DNA of 64,000 bases from an uncultured Muribaculaceae bacterium (GTDB taxonomy: Bacteria > Bacteroidota > Bacteroidia > Bacteroidales > Muribaculaceae), in assembly GCA_947627615.1 (NCBI GenBank), contig CANQWS010000010.1:17488-81487 (forward strand), in the 5' to 3' direction. The notes under the pieces were generated by a model. The model was not told where the DNA came from. It searched no databases and was given only the letters and a program-made list of their open reading frames with translations. Below are positions 30,374-40,700 of this stretch, one piece after another. Position 1 is the stretch's first letter. The number at the start of each line of letters is the position of its first letter. The position numbers and the translations under genes were made by a program.

Positions 30374-31489
30374 TCATGCGGCTGTAGCTTCTTCAATCTG
30401 TTTGATTTCAGCCGCCTCTTTTTTCTCTTCGTGATGACCGGGATCGGTTCCGAAGGCTATAAAGAGTGTGGAGAGCATGGTGAACACGTAGGCCTGGATG
30501 AAGCTGACAAGCACATCAATCAGAAGCATGAACACCGAGAAGATTATGGATACCACCGTTGTCGCGCCTGTCACAACCGGACCGAGGGCGGCAAAGATGA
30601 AAATGAGCAAGGTAAGCACGATGACTATCATGTGGCCTCCCATCATGTTGGCGAACAGACGGACGGTAAGAGCCGCCGGTTTTGTGAACACGCCGAAGAG
30701 CTCGATGATAGGCATGATGGGTATCGGGAACTTAAGCCACAGAGGCACATCAGGCCAGAAGATATCTTTCCAGTAATGCTTGGTTCCGAAGATGTTTGTG
30801 GCGAAGAAGGTAAATACCGAGAGAACGAGAGTCACCGCTATATTACCGGTAAGGTTAGCACCGCCGGGGAATACTACCATCAGACCGAGAAGATTCAGAT
30901 ACAGTATGAAGAAAAATACCGTCAGAAGGAACGGTCCGAACTTGGCCGTACGGTTACCGAGTGTGGGCTTGATAACGCCGTCATAGATGAAAACTATGAG
31001 GACTTCAAGAATGCCGCGGATCTTGCGCGGAGCCTTGTACATCTCGCGACTGTGCCAGCGTGCGACAGCGAACACTGACCACAAAACGAGCAGACAGGCT
31101 ATAAAAAGCTCGCAGACGTTCTTGGTGATCGATATGTCCCAGGGACGGTAAACGGATCCGTCGGCCAGCTGCTGGACTACCTTACCCTTGTAATCGCCTT
31201 CCTTAGGAATAAAGAAAGTCTTGTCTCCGTCAACGTATTTCTTTCCGTCAGCCACCTTCGATGACATGAAGCAGTGAAATCCGTCCTTACCCACAAGAAT
31301 CACAGGCAACGGAATGCGATGATGGTGGTCAAAGGGGACTTCCCAGCCATATCCGTCACCGAGGTGCTCGAAGATGATATCCTTCGGCGACAACTCTCCG
31401 GAATGTCCGTCGGATTCAGCCTGTATGGCAAACGGCGCCATGATGGCAACCATCACCAGACAAAACAATATCTGAATTCTTTTCATCAT
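30374..31489 (-). CDS. atpB: F-type ATP synthase a subunit
   Basis: The stator channel subunit. The start is set at 31489 (MMKRIQILF), because this begins a hydrophobic signal-like segment and is preceded by an AAGGAA ribosome site; the open frame extends 18 codons further into the end of atpC. A periplasmic region of about 100 residues precedes the usual five-helix body. ALTVRLFANMMGGHMIV holds the essential Arg, and VSFIQAYVFTMLSTLFI holds the conserved Gln. The N-terminal extension with a cleavable-looking signal is typical of Bacteroidetes subunit a. Confidence 0.95.
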   Translation of the reverse strand: MMKRIQILFCLVMVAIMAPFAIQAESDGHSGELSPKDIIFEHLGDGYGWEVPFDHHHRIPLPVILVGKDGFHCFMSSKVADGKKYVDGDKTFFIPKEGDYKGKVVQQLADGSVYRPWDISITKNVCELFIACLLVLWSVFAVARWHSREMYKAPRKIRGILEVLIVFIYDGVIKPTLGNRTAKFGPFLLTVFFFILYLNLLGLMVVFPGGANLTGNIAVTLVLSVFTFFATNIFGTKHYWKDIFWPDVPLWLKFPIPIMPIIELFGVFTKPAALTVRLFANMMGGHMIVIVLTLLIFIFAALGPVVTGATTVVSIIFSVFMLLIDVLVSFIQAYVFTMLSTLFIAFGTDPGHHEEKKEAAEIKQIEEATAA

Positions 31490-31499
31490 ATTCCTTTCA

Positions 31500-31736
31500 T
31501 TAATATAAGCAGACTGACACCACGTTGTTATCGACATCGACAAGTCCTCCGGAAATGGGGAGAGTCACGCTATCCCCTCCCTCGACAGTATATACTATAT
31601 TGCCGGCTGTAAGGGTGGATACAAGTGACGCATGATGATTCAGCACGGCGAAACTTCCGTTGGTGCCGGGAAGGTTTACCATAGTCACTTCGCCTTGAAA
31701 CACTATGTCCTCCGATGAGATAATTTTAAGTGTCAT
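31500..31736 (-). CDS. atpC: F-type ATP synthase epsilon subunit, N-terminal domain only
   Basis: A 78-residue protein matching the beta-sandwich domain of epsilon: LKIISSEDIVFQGEV, VNLPGTNGSFAVLNHHASLVSTL and GGLVDVDNNVVSV. Canonical epsilon has about 130-140 residues, and the missing part is the two-helix C-terminal domain that can block rotation. The reading frame ends cleanly at the stop codon 10 bases before atpB, so this looks like a genuine short form. Confidence 0.93.
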   Translation of the reverse strand: MTLKIISSEDIVFQGEVTMVNLPGTNGSFAVLNHHASLVSTLTAGNIVYTVEGGDSVTLPISGGLVDVDNNVVSVCLY

Positions 31737-31776
31737 GAATGTAGCCTGTTATTCGTTTATGTTGTGACTTGATTGT

Positions 31777-33297
<1,521 letters not shown>

Positions 33298-33326
33298 TTA
33301 TGGAGTTTTTAAGTTATTTCGAAAGA

Positions 33327-34409
33327 TTAAAAATGGAAGTTGTAGACGATGATGAGCACCATCAATACGAGATTGAACAGATTGATAGGCAACAGGTACT
33401 TCCACTCGAGAGAGAGCATCTGGTCAATTCTCAGACGGGGGAATGTCCACTTGAACCAGATGATTACAAATGACAGCAGAATAGCTTTACCGATGAACCA
33501 CACAACAGAGGGAATATAGTTCATTATGTCATTGAAGCCCTCCCATCCGGGAATATGAAGCGGCATCCAACCGCCAAGGAAAAGAAGGGTGGCTACGCCA
33601 GACACGATGAAAAGGTTCAGGTATTCCGCAAGATAGAAGAATCCGAAGTGCATACCGGAATATTCGGTGTGATAACCGGCGGTCAGCTCGCTTTCGGCCT
33701 CGGGAAGGTCAAACGGGCCACGGTTTGTCTCGGCGGTACCGGCAATCATATAGATGATGAATGCTATGATGGCAGGAATGTGGCCGGAGAAAATGAACCA
33801 GAGATTATTCTGAGCCTCCACAATCTCAACGACATTCATGGTTCCTGCGAATGCAACCATGGTCAGGACAGAGAGACCTATTGAAAGCTCGTAGCTGACC
33901 ATCTGTGCGCCTGAACGCATGGCGCCGATGAGTGTGAATTTGTTGTTACTTGACCAACCGGCAAGAAGAATTCCGAGAACGCCGATGGATGAAACGGCGA
34001 TGAGGAAGAATATGCCGATATTGAAGTTGATTATCTGCAGACCGTTACCCCAGGGAAGCACCGCGAAAGCAATCATTGAAGCCAGAATCACGAGATACGG
34101 GGCGAGGGCGAACAGGAATTTGTCGACATGGTTGAGCGATATAAGCTCCTTGATGAGCATCTTGAACATGTCGGCGAAACTCTGCAGAAGTCCCCAGCGG
34201 CCCACGCGGTCGGGACCGAGGCGGCACTGGAATGCGGCACAGAGTTTACGCTCGTACCAGATATAGAAAAGAGCCAACACTGCATAGACAGTCAGAAGCA
34301 GAAGGCCGACAAGTACACACTCCACTGTTGTGGCGAGCCATTCGGGCATTCCGAGAGTATTCTCGAGCAGGTTGTCAATCCAGTCAGTCAATAATGAGAA
34401 ATCGAACAT
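33327..34409 (-). CDS. nuoH: NADH-quinone oxidoreductase subunit H
   Basis: Membrane subunit at the quinone site of complex I, 360 residues with eight or nine hydrophobic segments. [17 protein letters not shown] is the conserved loop facing the quinone chamber, and [23 protein letters not shown] is the diagnostic acidic loop. It lies 51 bases after nuoCD; the ATP synthase block follows. Confidence 0.96.
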   Translation of the reverse strand: MFDFSLLTDWIDNLLENTLGMPEWLATTVECVLVGLLLLTVYAVLALFYIWYERKLCAAFQCRLGPDRVGRWGLLQSFADMFKMLIKELISLNHVDKFLFALAPYLVILASMIAFAVLPWGNGLQIINFNIGIFFLIAVSSIGVLGILLAGWSSNNKFTLIGAMRSGAQMVSYELSIGLSVLTMVAFAGTMNVVEIVEAQNNLWFIFSGHIPAIIAFIIYMIAGTAETNRGPFDLPEAESELTAGYHTEYSGMHFGFFYLAEYLNLFIVSGVATLLFLGGWMPLHIPGWEGFNDIMNYIPSVVWFIGKAILLSFVIIWFKWTFPRLRIDQMLSLEWKYLLPINLFNLVLMVLIIVYNFHF

Positions 34410-34460
34410 AGATTTGTTATTTTTTACTGATATCGAAATGTGATAGCTATTTATCGAGGA

Positions 34461-36089
34461 TTATCTGTCCATATCGGGAACGATGTAGTCAAGCGAACCT
34501 CCGATAGTAATAAGGTCGGCAATCTTATTGCCCCTTGTTATATGGTCAACCACCGCGGCGGCGGTAAGGCTCGGAGGAACGAGTTTCAGACGGTAGGGCG
34601 AGGTTGTTCCGTCGCTTTCAAGGAACACGCCGAATGTACCGCGGCAACCTTCAACCGTGCGGAACCAGTGTCCTGCGGGAAGTTTGAGTACTTTGGGAAC
34701 CTTCACACAGTACTCGCCGTCAGGTATGTTGTCAATCAACTGGCTGATAATGCGGGCACTCTGCTCCATTTCTTCCATACGTACTTTAAAGCGGGCCATG
34801 GAATCGCCTTCGGTTTTCACAACCTGTTCGAAATCAAGTTCGCCATAGATGCTGTAGGGATCTGTCTTGCGGACATCGCATGCCCAGCCCGATGCACGTC
34901 CCGAGGGACCGGTGACGGACCATGAGATGGCATCTTCCTTAGAGAGAACGCCGACGCCTTCCATACGGTTCTTGGTGATGACGTTTCCGGTAAACAGCTT
35001 GTTGTATTCCTTTATGTTACGCGGCAGAACTTCAAGCAGTGCCTTAACGTCCTGAACGAAATCAGGAGCCAGATCCTGCATCACGCCTCCGATGGCGCCA
35101 TAGTTGAATGTCATTCGGGCACCGCAGGTCTTCTCCATGATATCGAGAATCTGCTCACGGACACGGAGTGTGTAGAACAACATTGTTGTGGCACCGAGGT
35201 CCATGCAGAATGTTCCGATAAAGAGACAGTGGGAAGCAATACGCGAAAGCTCATCCATAATCACGCGGATAACCTGAGCGCGGCGGGAAATCTCTATTCC
35301 GGCAGCCTCTTCAATTGTCATGCACAGACAGTGGTGATAGGGATGACCGGAGAAATAATCCATTCGGTCCATGAAATGGAGAGTCTGCGGATATGTGAGT
35401 TTTTCGCATATTTTCTCTATTCCACGGTGGATATAACCCATGTAAACGTCGATTTTCTTGATAGTCTCGCCGTCAATTGCGGTACGGAAACGGAGCACAC
35501 CGTGGGTTGCAGGGTGCTGCGGGCCGATGTTGACAACAAAATCCTCAGGCTGGAACACTCTGACCTGACGTTTTTCAACTTCGCCGTCGGGGAGTTCCAC
35601 CCAGGTATCGGTGAAATCGGACTGACGCTCGCTTTCAACGGATACAGGATTGTTTTCCTCGCTTTCGTCGAAATCCTTGCGCAGCGGGAATCCTTTCCAG
35701 TCAATGTCAAGGAACAGACGACGCATGTCAGGGTTGCCGATGAACACGATTCCGAAGAAGTCATAGACTTCACGTTCAAAAATACCCGCTATCTGCCACA
35801 GGTCATGAACGCTGTGGAGCATCGGGTGTTCCTTATCCTCTGTTGTAACCTTGACAGAGATATGAGTGTTGTATTCAGTAGAGGTAAGATAATAATAGCA
35901 TCCGAGCTTGTCAGCCCAGTCCATACCTACTATGGTGACCAGAAAATCGAACTTGAGTTCGCTATTGTCACGTAGAGTGGAGGCCAAGTCATGCCATCTT
36001 TTATCAGGTATATTCACCAACAGGGTATCGCCATCCTCAAATGTCGCTTCCGGGAATAATCTGGCTATGGTGTCCTTAATTTCTGCCAT
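34461..36089 (-). CDS. nuoCD: Fused NADH-quinone oxidoreductase subunits C and D
   Basis: A 542-residue fusion. Residues 1 to about 150 form the NuoC (30 kDa) domain ending in the REVYDFFGI and RRLFLDIDWKGFPLRKD signature, then a linker, then from about residue 185 the NuoD (49 kDa) domain with NIGPQHPATHGVLRF, GYIHRGIEKICE and the C-terminal PDMDR end that lines the quinone site. The fusion is common in Bacteroidetes and enterobacteria. It follows nuoB by 47 bases. Confidence 0.96.
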   Translation of the reverse strand: MAEIKDTIARLFPEATFEDGDTLLVNIPDKRWHDLASTLRDNSELKFDFLVTIVGMDWADKLGCYYYLTSTEYNTHISVKVTTEDKEHPMLHSVHDLWQIAGIFEREVYDFFGIVFIGNPDMRRLFLDIDWKGFPLRKDFDESEENNPVSVESERQSDFTDTWVELPDGEVEKRQVRVFQPEDFVVNIGPQHPATHGVLRFRTAIDGETIKKIDVYMGYIHRGIEKICEKLTYPQTLHFMDRMDYFSGHPYHHCLCMTIEEAAGIEISRRAQVIRVIMDELSRIASHCLFIGTFCMDLGATTMLFYTLRVREQILDIMEKTCGARMTFNYGAIGGVMQDLAPDFVQDVKALLEVLPRNIKEYNKLFTGNVITKNRMEGVGVLSKEDAISWSVTGPSGRASGWACDVRKTDPYSIYGELDFEQVVKTEGDSMARFKVRMEEMEQSARIISQLIDNIPDGEYCVKVPKVLKLPAGHWFRTVEGCRGTFGVFLESDGTTSPYRLKLVPPSLTAAAVVDHITRGNKIADLITIGGSLDYIVPDMDR

Positions 36090-36136
36090 TTTTCAATAAC
36101 GTTAATCGTCTCTTAAAATCTTTGCTTTGGTTAAAT

Positions 36137-36745
36137 TCAGTTTTCTACGTCCTGAATAGGGTGAGCTTTGAGGAATTCTTTTTGGTTTTCCTTGCGGTTA
36201 ACCCCTCCGAAGAATTTCTCCACCTTCATCTTACGCGACAACTGCATTATGGCATAAATCATTGCCTCTGGACGTGGAGGACATCCGGGAAGGAACACAT
36301 CGACGGGGACAATCTGATCTATACCCATCACTACGTGATAGGATTTCTTGAACGGGCCACCGGATACGGCGCAGGCACCGCAAGCAATCACGTATTTCGG
36401 TTCGGCGAGCTGGTCATAAAGACGACGCATCACAGGAGCCATACGTTTTACAATAGTTCCGGCAACCATCATGAAGTCAGCCTGACGTGGTGACGAACGG
36501 GCTACTTCCCATCCGAAGCGTGCCATGTCATATCGTGCGGCACCGAGCGAAACGAATTCGATTCCGCAACAGCTTGTAGCGAATGTAAGAGGCCATATAG
36601 AGTTCGAGCGGCCCCAGTTTATAAGTTTGTCGAGACTACCTACAACCACATTGGTTCCGTTGGCCTGAAGCTCCTTGACAAGCTTTTCAATGTACTCATT
36701 GTCTTTCCATGCGTCGTAGGGCATGCTCTTTGTTGTTACTTCCAT
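36137..36745 (-). CDS. nuoB: NADH-quinone oxidoreductase subunit B
   Basis: Carries cluster N2, the last electron donor to quinone. Ligand cysteines are visible in FATSCCGIEFV (Cys59-Cys60), CGACAVSGG (residue 125) and FLPGCPPRPE (residue 155). The C-terminal 40 residues are longer and more basic than the core. Its start overlaps the end of nuoA by 10 bases. Confidence 0.96.
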   Translation of the reverse strand: MEVTTKSMPYDAWKDNEYIEKLVKELQANGTNVVVGSLDKLINWGRSNSIWPLTFATSCCGIEFVSLGAARYDMARFGWEVARSSPRQADFMMVAGTIVKRMAPVMRRLYDQLAEPKYVIACGACAVSGGPFKKSYHVVMGIDQIVPVDVFLPGCPPRPEAMIYAIMQLSRKMKVEKFFGGVNRKENQKEFLKAHPIQDVEN

Positions 36746-37104
36746 TCAAGAGCTCCTTTCCGCCAGGCATAGACAAGCCCGAGCACTAAGATTACAAAAA
36801 ACACGGCGATGCTGAGAAGGCCTGCCCCACCGAGGCTGCGCACTATCGTAGCCCAGGGGAAAAGGAAGACACATTCCACATCGAACATAAGAAACAGAAT
36901 TGCAAACAGGTAATAGCCCACCTTGAACTGAGCCATACTTTCGCCGCGGGTGGGAATACCGCATTCGTAGGCCTCGCCTTTCTGAACATTATAGGAGCGG
37001 GGCGACATTAACCCTGCAAGCCACAGCGCGAGGCCGACAAGCGCGATACCTGTCACTGCCGCTGTGATTGCGAGCGTGGATGATAAGATTGTAAGTGATA
37101 TCAT
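36736..37104 (-). CDS. nuoA: NADH-quinone oxidoreductase subunit A
   Basis: First gene of the nuo-atp unit, a 122-residue membrane protein with three hydrophobic segments. YECGIPTRG is the conserved loop containing the family Cys that faces the quinone chamber, and FLMFDVECVFLFPWA contains the acidic residues of the second helix. Confidence 0.95.
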   Translation of the reverse strand: MISLTILSSTLAITAAVTGIALVGLALWLAGLMSPRSYNVQKGEAYECGIPTRGESMAQFKVGYYLFAILFLMFDVECVFLFPWATIVRSLGGAGLLSIAVFFVILVLGLVYAWRKGALEWK

Positions 37105-37232
37105 GCTTTAGTAAAATTATTACTTGTCCATACACATACTACACGGAATCCACCTGCCTGTCAGCAACTTCAATCAATACTAAAGCTGCCGAACAGATAC
37201 ATGCTTTCCGTGACTGTTCGGGTTTTACGGTG

Positions 37233-37240
37233 CAAATATA
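37233..37240 (-). promoter_or_regulatory. Putative -7 element of the nuo-atp unit
   Basis: On the minus strand TATATTTG matches TAnnTTTG, 128 bases before the nuoA start. No exact -33 TTTG is present. It is the only consensus-like -7 element I see on the minus strand in the gap before the 18-gene unit. Confidence 0.5.
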
Positions 37241-37332
37241 GCAATTTTTAATGTAAAAGCCGCCTTTATCCGCTACTAATTTTTACAATGTCAATATGTT
37301 TCTCAACATAATCTAACAATCAGCTTTATCTT

Positions 37333-38211
37333 TCAGCGCAGAACATTGAGATCGGGAGAAAGAAATGCGCTTACGGTATATTCGGTCCCGTCCACCTCGA
37401 TTTTCGCGTCGATATCCAGCTCATCCCTGAGATCGGCATGGGCCGAAAGTGATTTGATCACAACCTGCGATCCATCGGCATCCGTCACGGTCGCCGACGA
37501 AGGCAGAGTCAGCGTGTAACCTTCAGCCGTCAGGCCGAGCCGCTGTCCGGAAAGTTTAAAATCAACCTTGCGGGTATCCAGAACAAGCCCCTCTACGGAA
37601 AGGTCAGCGGTCATGGTCGACGGCGCGAGCCTGATTCTGTATTTAGGTTCATAGTCAATATGGTCCTGAGTCGACGAGCGGGTCCATGAAACGGTCGTAG
37701 TTCCCTGGGCATAGACATCGTAAGGGTAAGACATGAACGAATAGGTGGAATTCATGACGAACGAAGCATAGAATCCTCCCGCTTTTATCTCCGACATTTC
37801 ATTGGATTCAGTATAGATTATCGTGACATCCGTCAGCGTTATATCGTAGCCGGGATTATCCGAAGTCAGCACATCGGCCTCAATAATGCGCCGCTTCTCG
37901 TGAATGCCGGGCTCGTAAGTCCAGTCAAGGTTCGAGAAAGTGGCTATGAGACCCGTGGATGACTTGTCGGTACGCAGATTGTTGATCGTCAGCTCCGCCT
38001 TGCGCTTGACGTCATCAAACACAATATAATAAGAGACACCGTCAGTCACTTCGGGATTGGCCCGCGAGCCCTCCCGTGTCACGAGATTGAACATCTCGGG
38101 ACTATTCGCAATGACTATATCCTTGAACGGCTCGTCGTCACCATGCGAACATGATGTAAAGGCCAGGGCCATGATGAATAATATGGTAAGTTGAACGTGC
38201 TTCATACACAT
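37333..38211 (-). CDS. Putative lipoprotein of unknown function, downstream of a TonB-dependent receptor
   Basis: The N-terminus has a lysine, a hydrophobic stretch and LAFTSC, a clear lipobox with Cys at about residue 21 (from the first Met). Alternate starts are 38211 and 38205. The rest, about 270 residues, is predicted from its alternating polar and hydrophobic pattern to be mostly beta strands; no family motif is recognised. It starts 43 bases after the receptor gene on the same strand, so the two are probably cotranscribed and the lipoprotein may sit at the outer membrane with it. It is not a SusD-like protein by length or sequence. Confidence 0.75.
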   Translation of the reverse strand: MCMKHVQLTILFIMALAFTSCSHGDDEPFKDIVIANSPEMFNLVTREGSRANPEVTDGVSYYIVFDDVKRKAELTINNLRTDKSSTGLIATFSNLDWTYEPGIHEKRRIIEADVLTSDNPGYDITLTDVTIIYTESNEMSEIKAGGFYASFVMNSTYSFMSYPYDVYAQGTTTVSWTRSSTQDHIDYEPKYRIRLAPSTMTADLSVEGLVLDTRKVDFKLSGQRLGLTAEGYTLTLPSSATVTDADGSQVVIKSLSAHADLRDELDIDAKIEVDGTEYTVSAFLSPDLNVLR

Positions 38212-38254
38212 TCAACCTACAAAAGCCCAAAGTGGTTCAGTTCACCGGCACATA

Positions 38255-40534
38255 TTATTTTGCGCCGTTGAATTTCAGGCGCACCGTAGCCCCGAACTGA
38301 CGCGGTTTTCCTCTCTGAAGGAACTTGTTTCCGATTGATTCAAAGAAGAAAGTGTCATATTTGGTGCCCGAGATATTGTCAATCCAGGCTTCGAGTTCAA
38401 TCCAGCCTCTGTCGGCGGTCACAGATGCCGAAGGGAGCAGATAGAACGGCTGCGACACACTGTTTGCCTCATCCCAGTATATCCGCCCTACCCCACGCAG
38501 ACGCGCATCGTAGGTGAGCTTCCACATCTGTCCGATTTTATGGCTGTAAGCGGCCGAAATGAAGAGAGTGTGTTCGGGTGCATACGGTATATATTTACCC
38601 TTGTAATCCATGTCTCCGTCCTTGAAGCGGCGGAATTTGGCATTTGTATATCCGTAAGAGGTCATGAAATGCCAGTGTTCGTTGAGATTGAAACGGGTCT
38701 GTATCTCGGCTCCGAAGCTGCGTGATTTTCCGGCATTCGTGGTAATTCGTCCCGTGGTGGAACCGTCAGGGAACATGGTGAGCTGCTGGTCTGTCAGCGC
38801 TATATAGAACAGAGCTATGTCAGTCATCACCCGGTTGTCGGCACAGCCAATGTGGGCGCCCACCTCATAATTCCAGCTGCGCTCCGGCTTGTAGGATATA
38901 ATCTCGTCAACATCGATCTCGGATTCCGAAGGCTTCATTCCGGGCATCGACGCCATCATTTCGGCCATCATTCTCTGCTGGAGAATCTCGCTGAACATCT
39001 GAGTGTTGAACCCGCCTGACTTGTAGCCTTTGCCCACGGATGCATATACGCTTGAACCGCTGTGCATCGGCAAATCGTAGCTGAAGGTAATTTTGGGCAC
39101 GAATTCAAGATAATGATGGTTCAGGTCACCCCTGTCGTCAATATTAATCTCCTTCTTCATAATAGGCGTAGGAGGCATTCCGCTCTTCATGAACACGGAG
39201 AAGGCCGTGTTGCACCGGCTTGCATAATCAAGCTTGGTCGATTCATAATCCAGTCTGAGCCCGAGCACGGCATTGGAACGGCCAACACTGAACGAGCTCT
39301 GGTGATAGAAAGCGAGTCCCCATGTGGGTATACGGAAATCACTCAGCAGAGGTATCTCAGGCTTGTCGAACGATATGGACACGGGAATGCGGTCATTGTT
39401 GTTGACCCGGTTTGTTATCAGCATTTCTATTCCGTCATTCTTAATCATGACCGGCGCATTCATCTTGGTGTGCTTGTAGAAACCGAACAGACCGCCGAGC
39501 CATGAATAGTTCCCTACATTGCCGCGGGCAACAAGGTCCTGAGTGAAATTTGACTCATGGATGGCCTGTGTGAGCGTGAAGTAATTCAGCGGCAGGAAAT
39601 CCTGGTCAAGCGTCAGATTGTCGGTCATGTGCTGGAAGCTGGTTATACTCGACAGCGAGAAATTATCGCGTTTCCACTTCACGGTCAATGCGTCCGACAC
39701 TATGTTTCGGCGATAGAAACAGGTGTCATTATAATTGATGACACCGCTCCCGACGTACTCGTATGCATATCCGCCCTGCTGTGTGTAATTGAACGAGGCG
39801 GTATTGTCGGCAGTGAGGGAGGGCGATACCTGCCACTGGGTGGTCCAGCGGAATCCACCGCCTTTTTCAACCCCCACTTTCTTGGCGTTGTAGGCATTTT
39901 TATAGAATCCGTCACACAACTGGAAGTTTCCGGCGAATGACATGGCCAGATTGGGTCTGAACTTCTGATAGTGGGCCACTGCCATATTTGCCGTCGGGCC
40001 GTTGCCTATCGTGGCCGCTATCCTCGAGCCCTGATAATCCATGGGCTTGAGGGTGTATATGTTTATCTGTCCTCCCATTGTGTTGCGGCCGTAAAGGGTG
40101 CTTTGCGGACCTCTGAGAACCTCGATACGCTCAATATCCACAAGCATGAAGTCGTAGGCGTTTTTATTGAGATACGGCACATTGTCGACCGTCATTCCCA
40201 CTGCCGGCTGATCCATTCTCGACCCGAGGCCACGCACGTAGATACTCGATGTTGTGCGGCTGCCATAATCAGGCATGTAGAAATTGGGGGCTATCTCGCT
40301 CAGTCCTTTAAGCGAATTAAGCGACCAGTTTTCAATCTGTTCCCGGCCGAGCACGGTCGCAGCCAAAGGCTGAAGGGACAGGTCGGGCGTCTGCTTGATT
40401 GCTGTTACGGTTATATCACCGAGCCAGTGCGTAGTGTCGGAGGATTCTGCGGAAGCGTCAACCGATGAGGCGTAGGAATTGTTTGTAGAAATAAGCAATG
40501 TTGACAATAACAACGCGGAAATTGGAAACTTCAT
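38255..40534 (-). CDS. TonB-dependent outer membrane receptor
   Basis: A 759-residue outer membrane transporter. A signal peptide (about 1-22) is followed directly by the plug domain: the ITVTA segment, IENWSLNSLKGLSEIAPNF, IYVRGLGSR and RGPQSTLYGRNTMGGQINI, then a beta barrel ending in an aromatic-rich C-terminus (RLKFNGAK). It lacks the carboxypeptidase-like N-terminal domain of SusC proteins, so it resembles receptors for iron complexes, haem or cobalamin rather than glycans; the ligand is unknown. Its start lies back-to-back with glyS across a shared 166-base promoter region. Confidence 0.9.
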   Translation of the reverse strand: MKFPISALLLSTLLISTNNSYASSVDASAESSDTTHWLGDITVTAIKQTPDLSLQPLAATVLGREQIENWSLNSLKGLSEIAPNFYMPDYGSRTTSSIYVRGLGSRMDQPAVGMTVDNVPYLNKNAYDFMLVDIERIEVLRGPQSTLYGRNTMGGQINIYTLKPMDYQGSRIAATIGNGPTANMAVAHYQKFRPNLAMSFAGNFQLCDGFYKNAYNAKKVGVEKGGGFRWTTQWQVSPSLTADNTASFNYTQQGGYAYEYVGSGVINYNDTCFYRRNIVSDALTVKWKRDNFSLSSITSFQHMTDNLTLDQDFLPLNYFTLTQAIHESNFTQDLVARGNVGNYSWLGGLFGFYKHTKMNAPVMIKNDGIEMLITNRVNNNDRIPVSISFDKPEIPLLSDFRIPTWGLAFYHQSSFSVGRSNAVLGLRLDYESTKLDYASRCNTAFSVFMKSGMPPTPIMKKEINIDDRGDLNHHYLEFVPKITFSYDLPMHSGSSVYASVGKGYKSGGFNTQMFSEILQQRMMAEMMASMPGMKPSESEIDVDEIISYKPERSWNYEVGAHIGCADNRVMTDIALFYIALTDQQLTMFPDGSTTGRITTNAGKSRSFGAEIQTRFNLNEHWHFMTSYGYTNAKFRRFKDGDMDYKGKYIPYAPEHTLFISAAYSHKIGQMWKLTYDARLRGVGRIYWDEANSVSQPFYLLPSASVTADRGWIELEAWIDNISGTKYDTFFFESIGNKFLQRGKPRQFGATVRLKFNGAK

Positions 40535-40563
40535 TTTATATTAAAAATTCGTAAAAAATCGCA

Positions 40564-40571
40564 CAAAGGTA
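40564..40571 (-). promoter_or_regulatory. Putative -7 element of the TonB-dependent receptor gene
   Basis: On the minus strand TACCTTTG matches TAnnTTTG, 30 bases before the receptor start codon. A TTGC at 40590-40593 (minus strand) is near the -33 position. Confidence 0.5.
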
Positions 40572-40665
40572 TAACTTTGGAGACATGTTTGCAACTATTT
40601 GTTATTAATATCGCTTTATTTTGTCTATTTACTTGTTCAATATCCTTTAATAGAAAAATTTTGCG

Positions 40666-40673
40666 TAAATTTG
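40666..40673 (+). promoter_or_regulatory. Putative -7 element of glyS
   Basis: TAAATTTG matches TAnnTTTG, 27 bases before the glyS start, with transcription going opposite to the receptor gene. The -33 box is weak. Confidence 0.55.
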
Positions 40674-40700
40674 CGGCTAAAACATAAATGACATTTAGAA

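Noticed and set aside
30341..31078. Plus-strand open frame of 245 codons over atpB
   Set aside because: Histidine- and glutamate-rich shadow of membrane codons.
35229..35975. Plus-strand open frame of 248 codons over nuoCD
   Set aside because: Antisense shadow with no family character.
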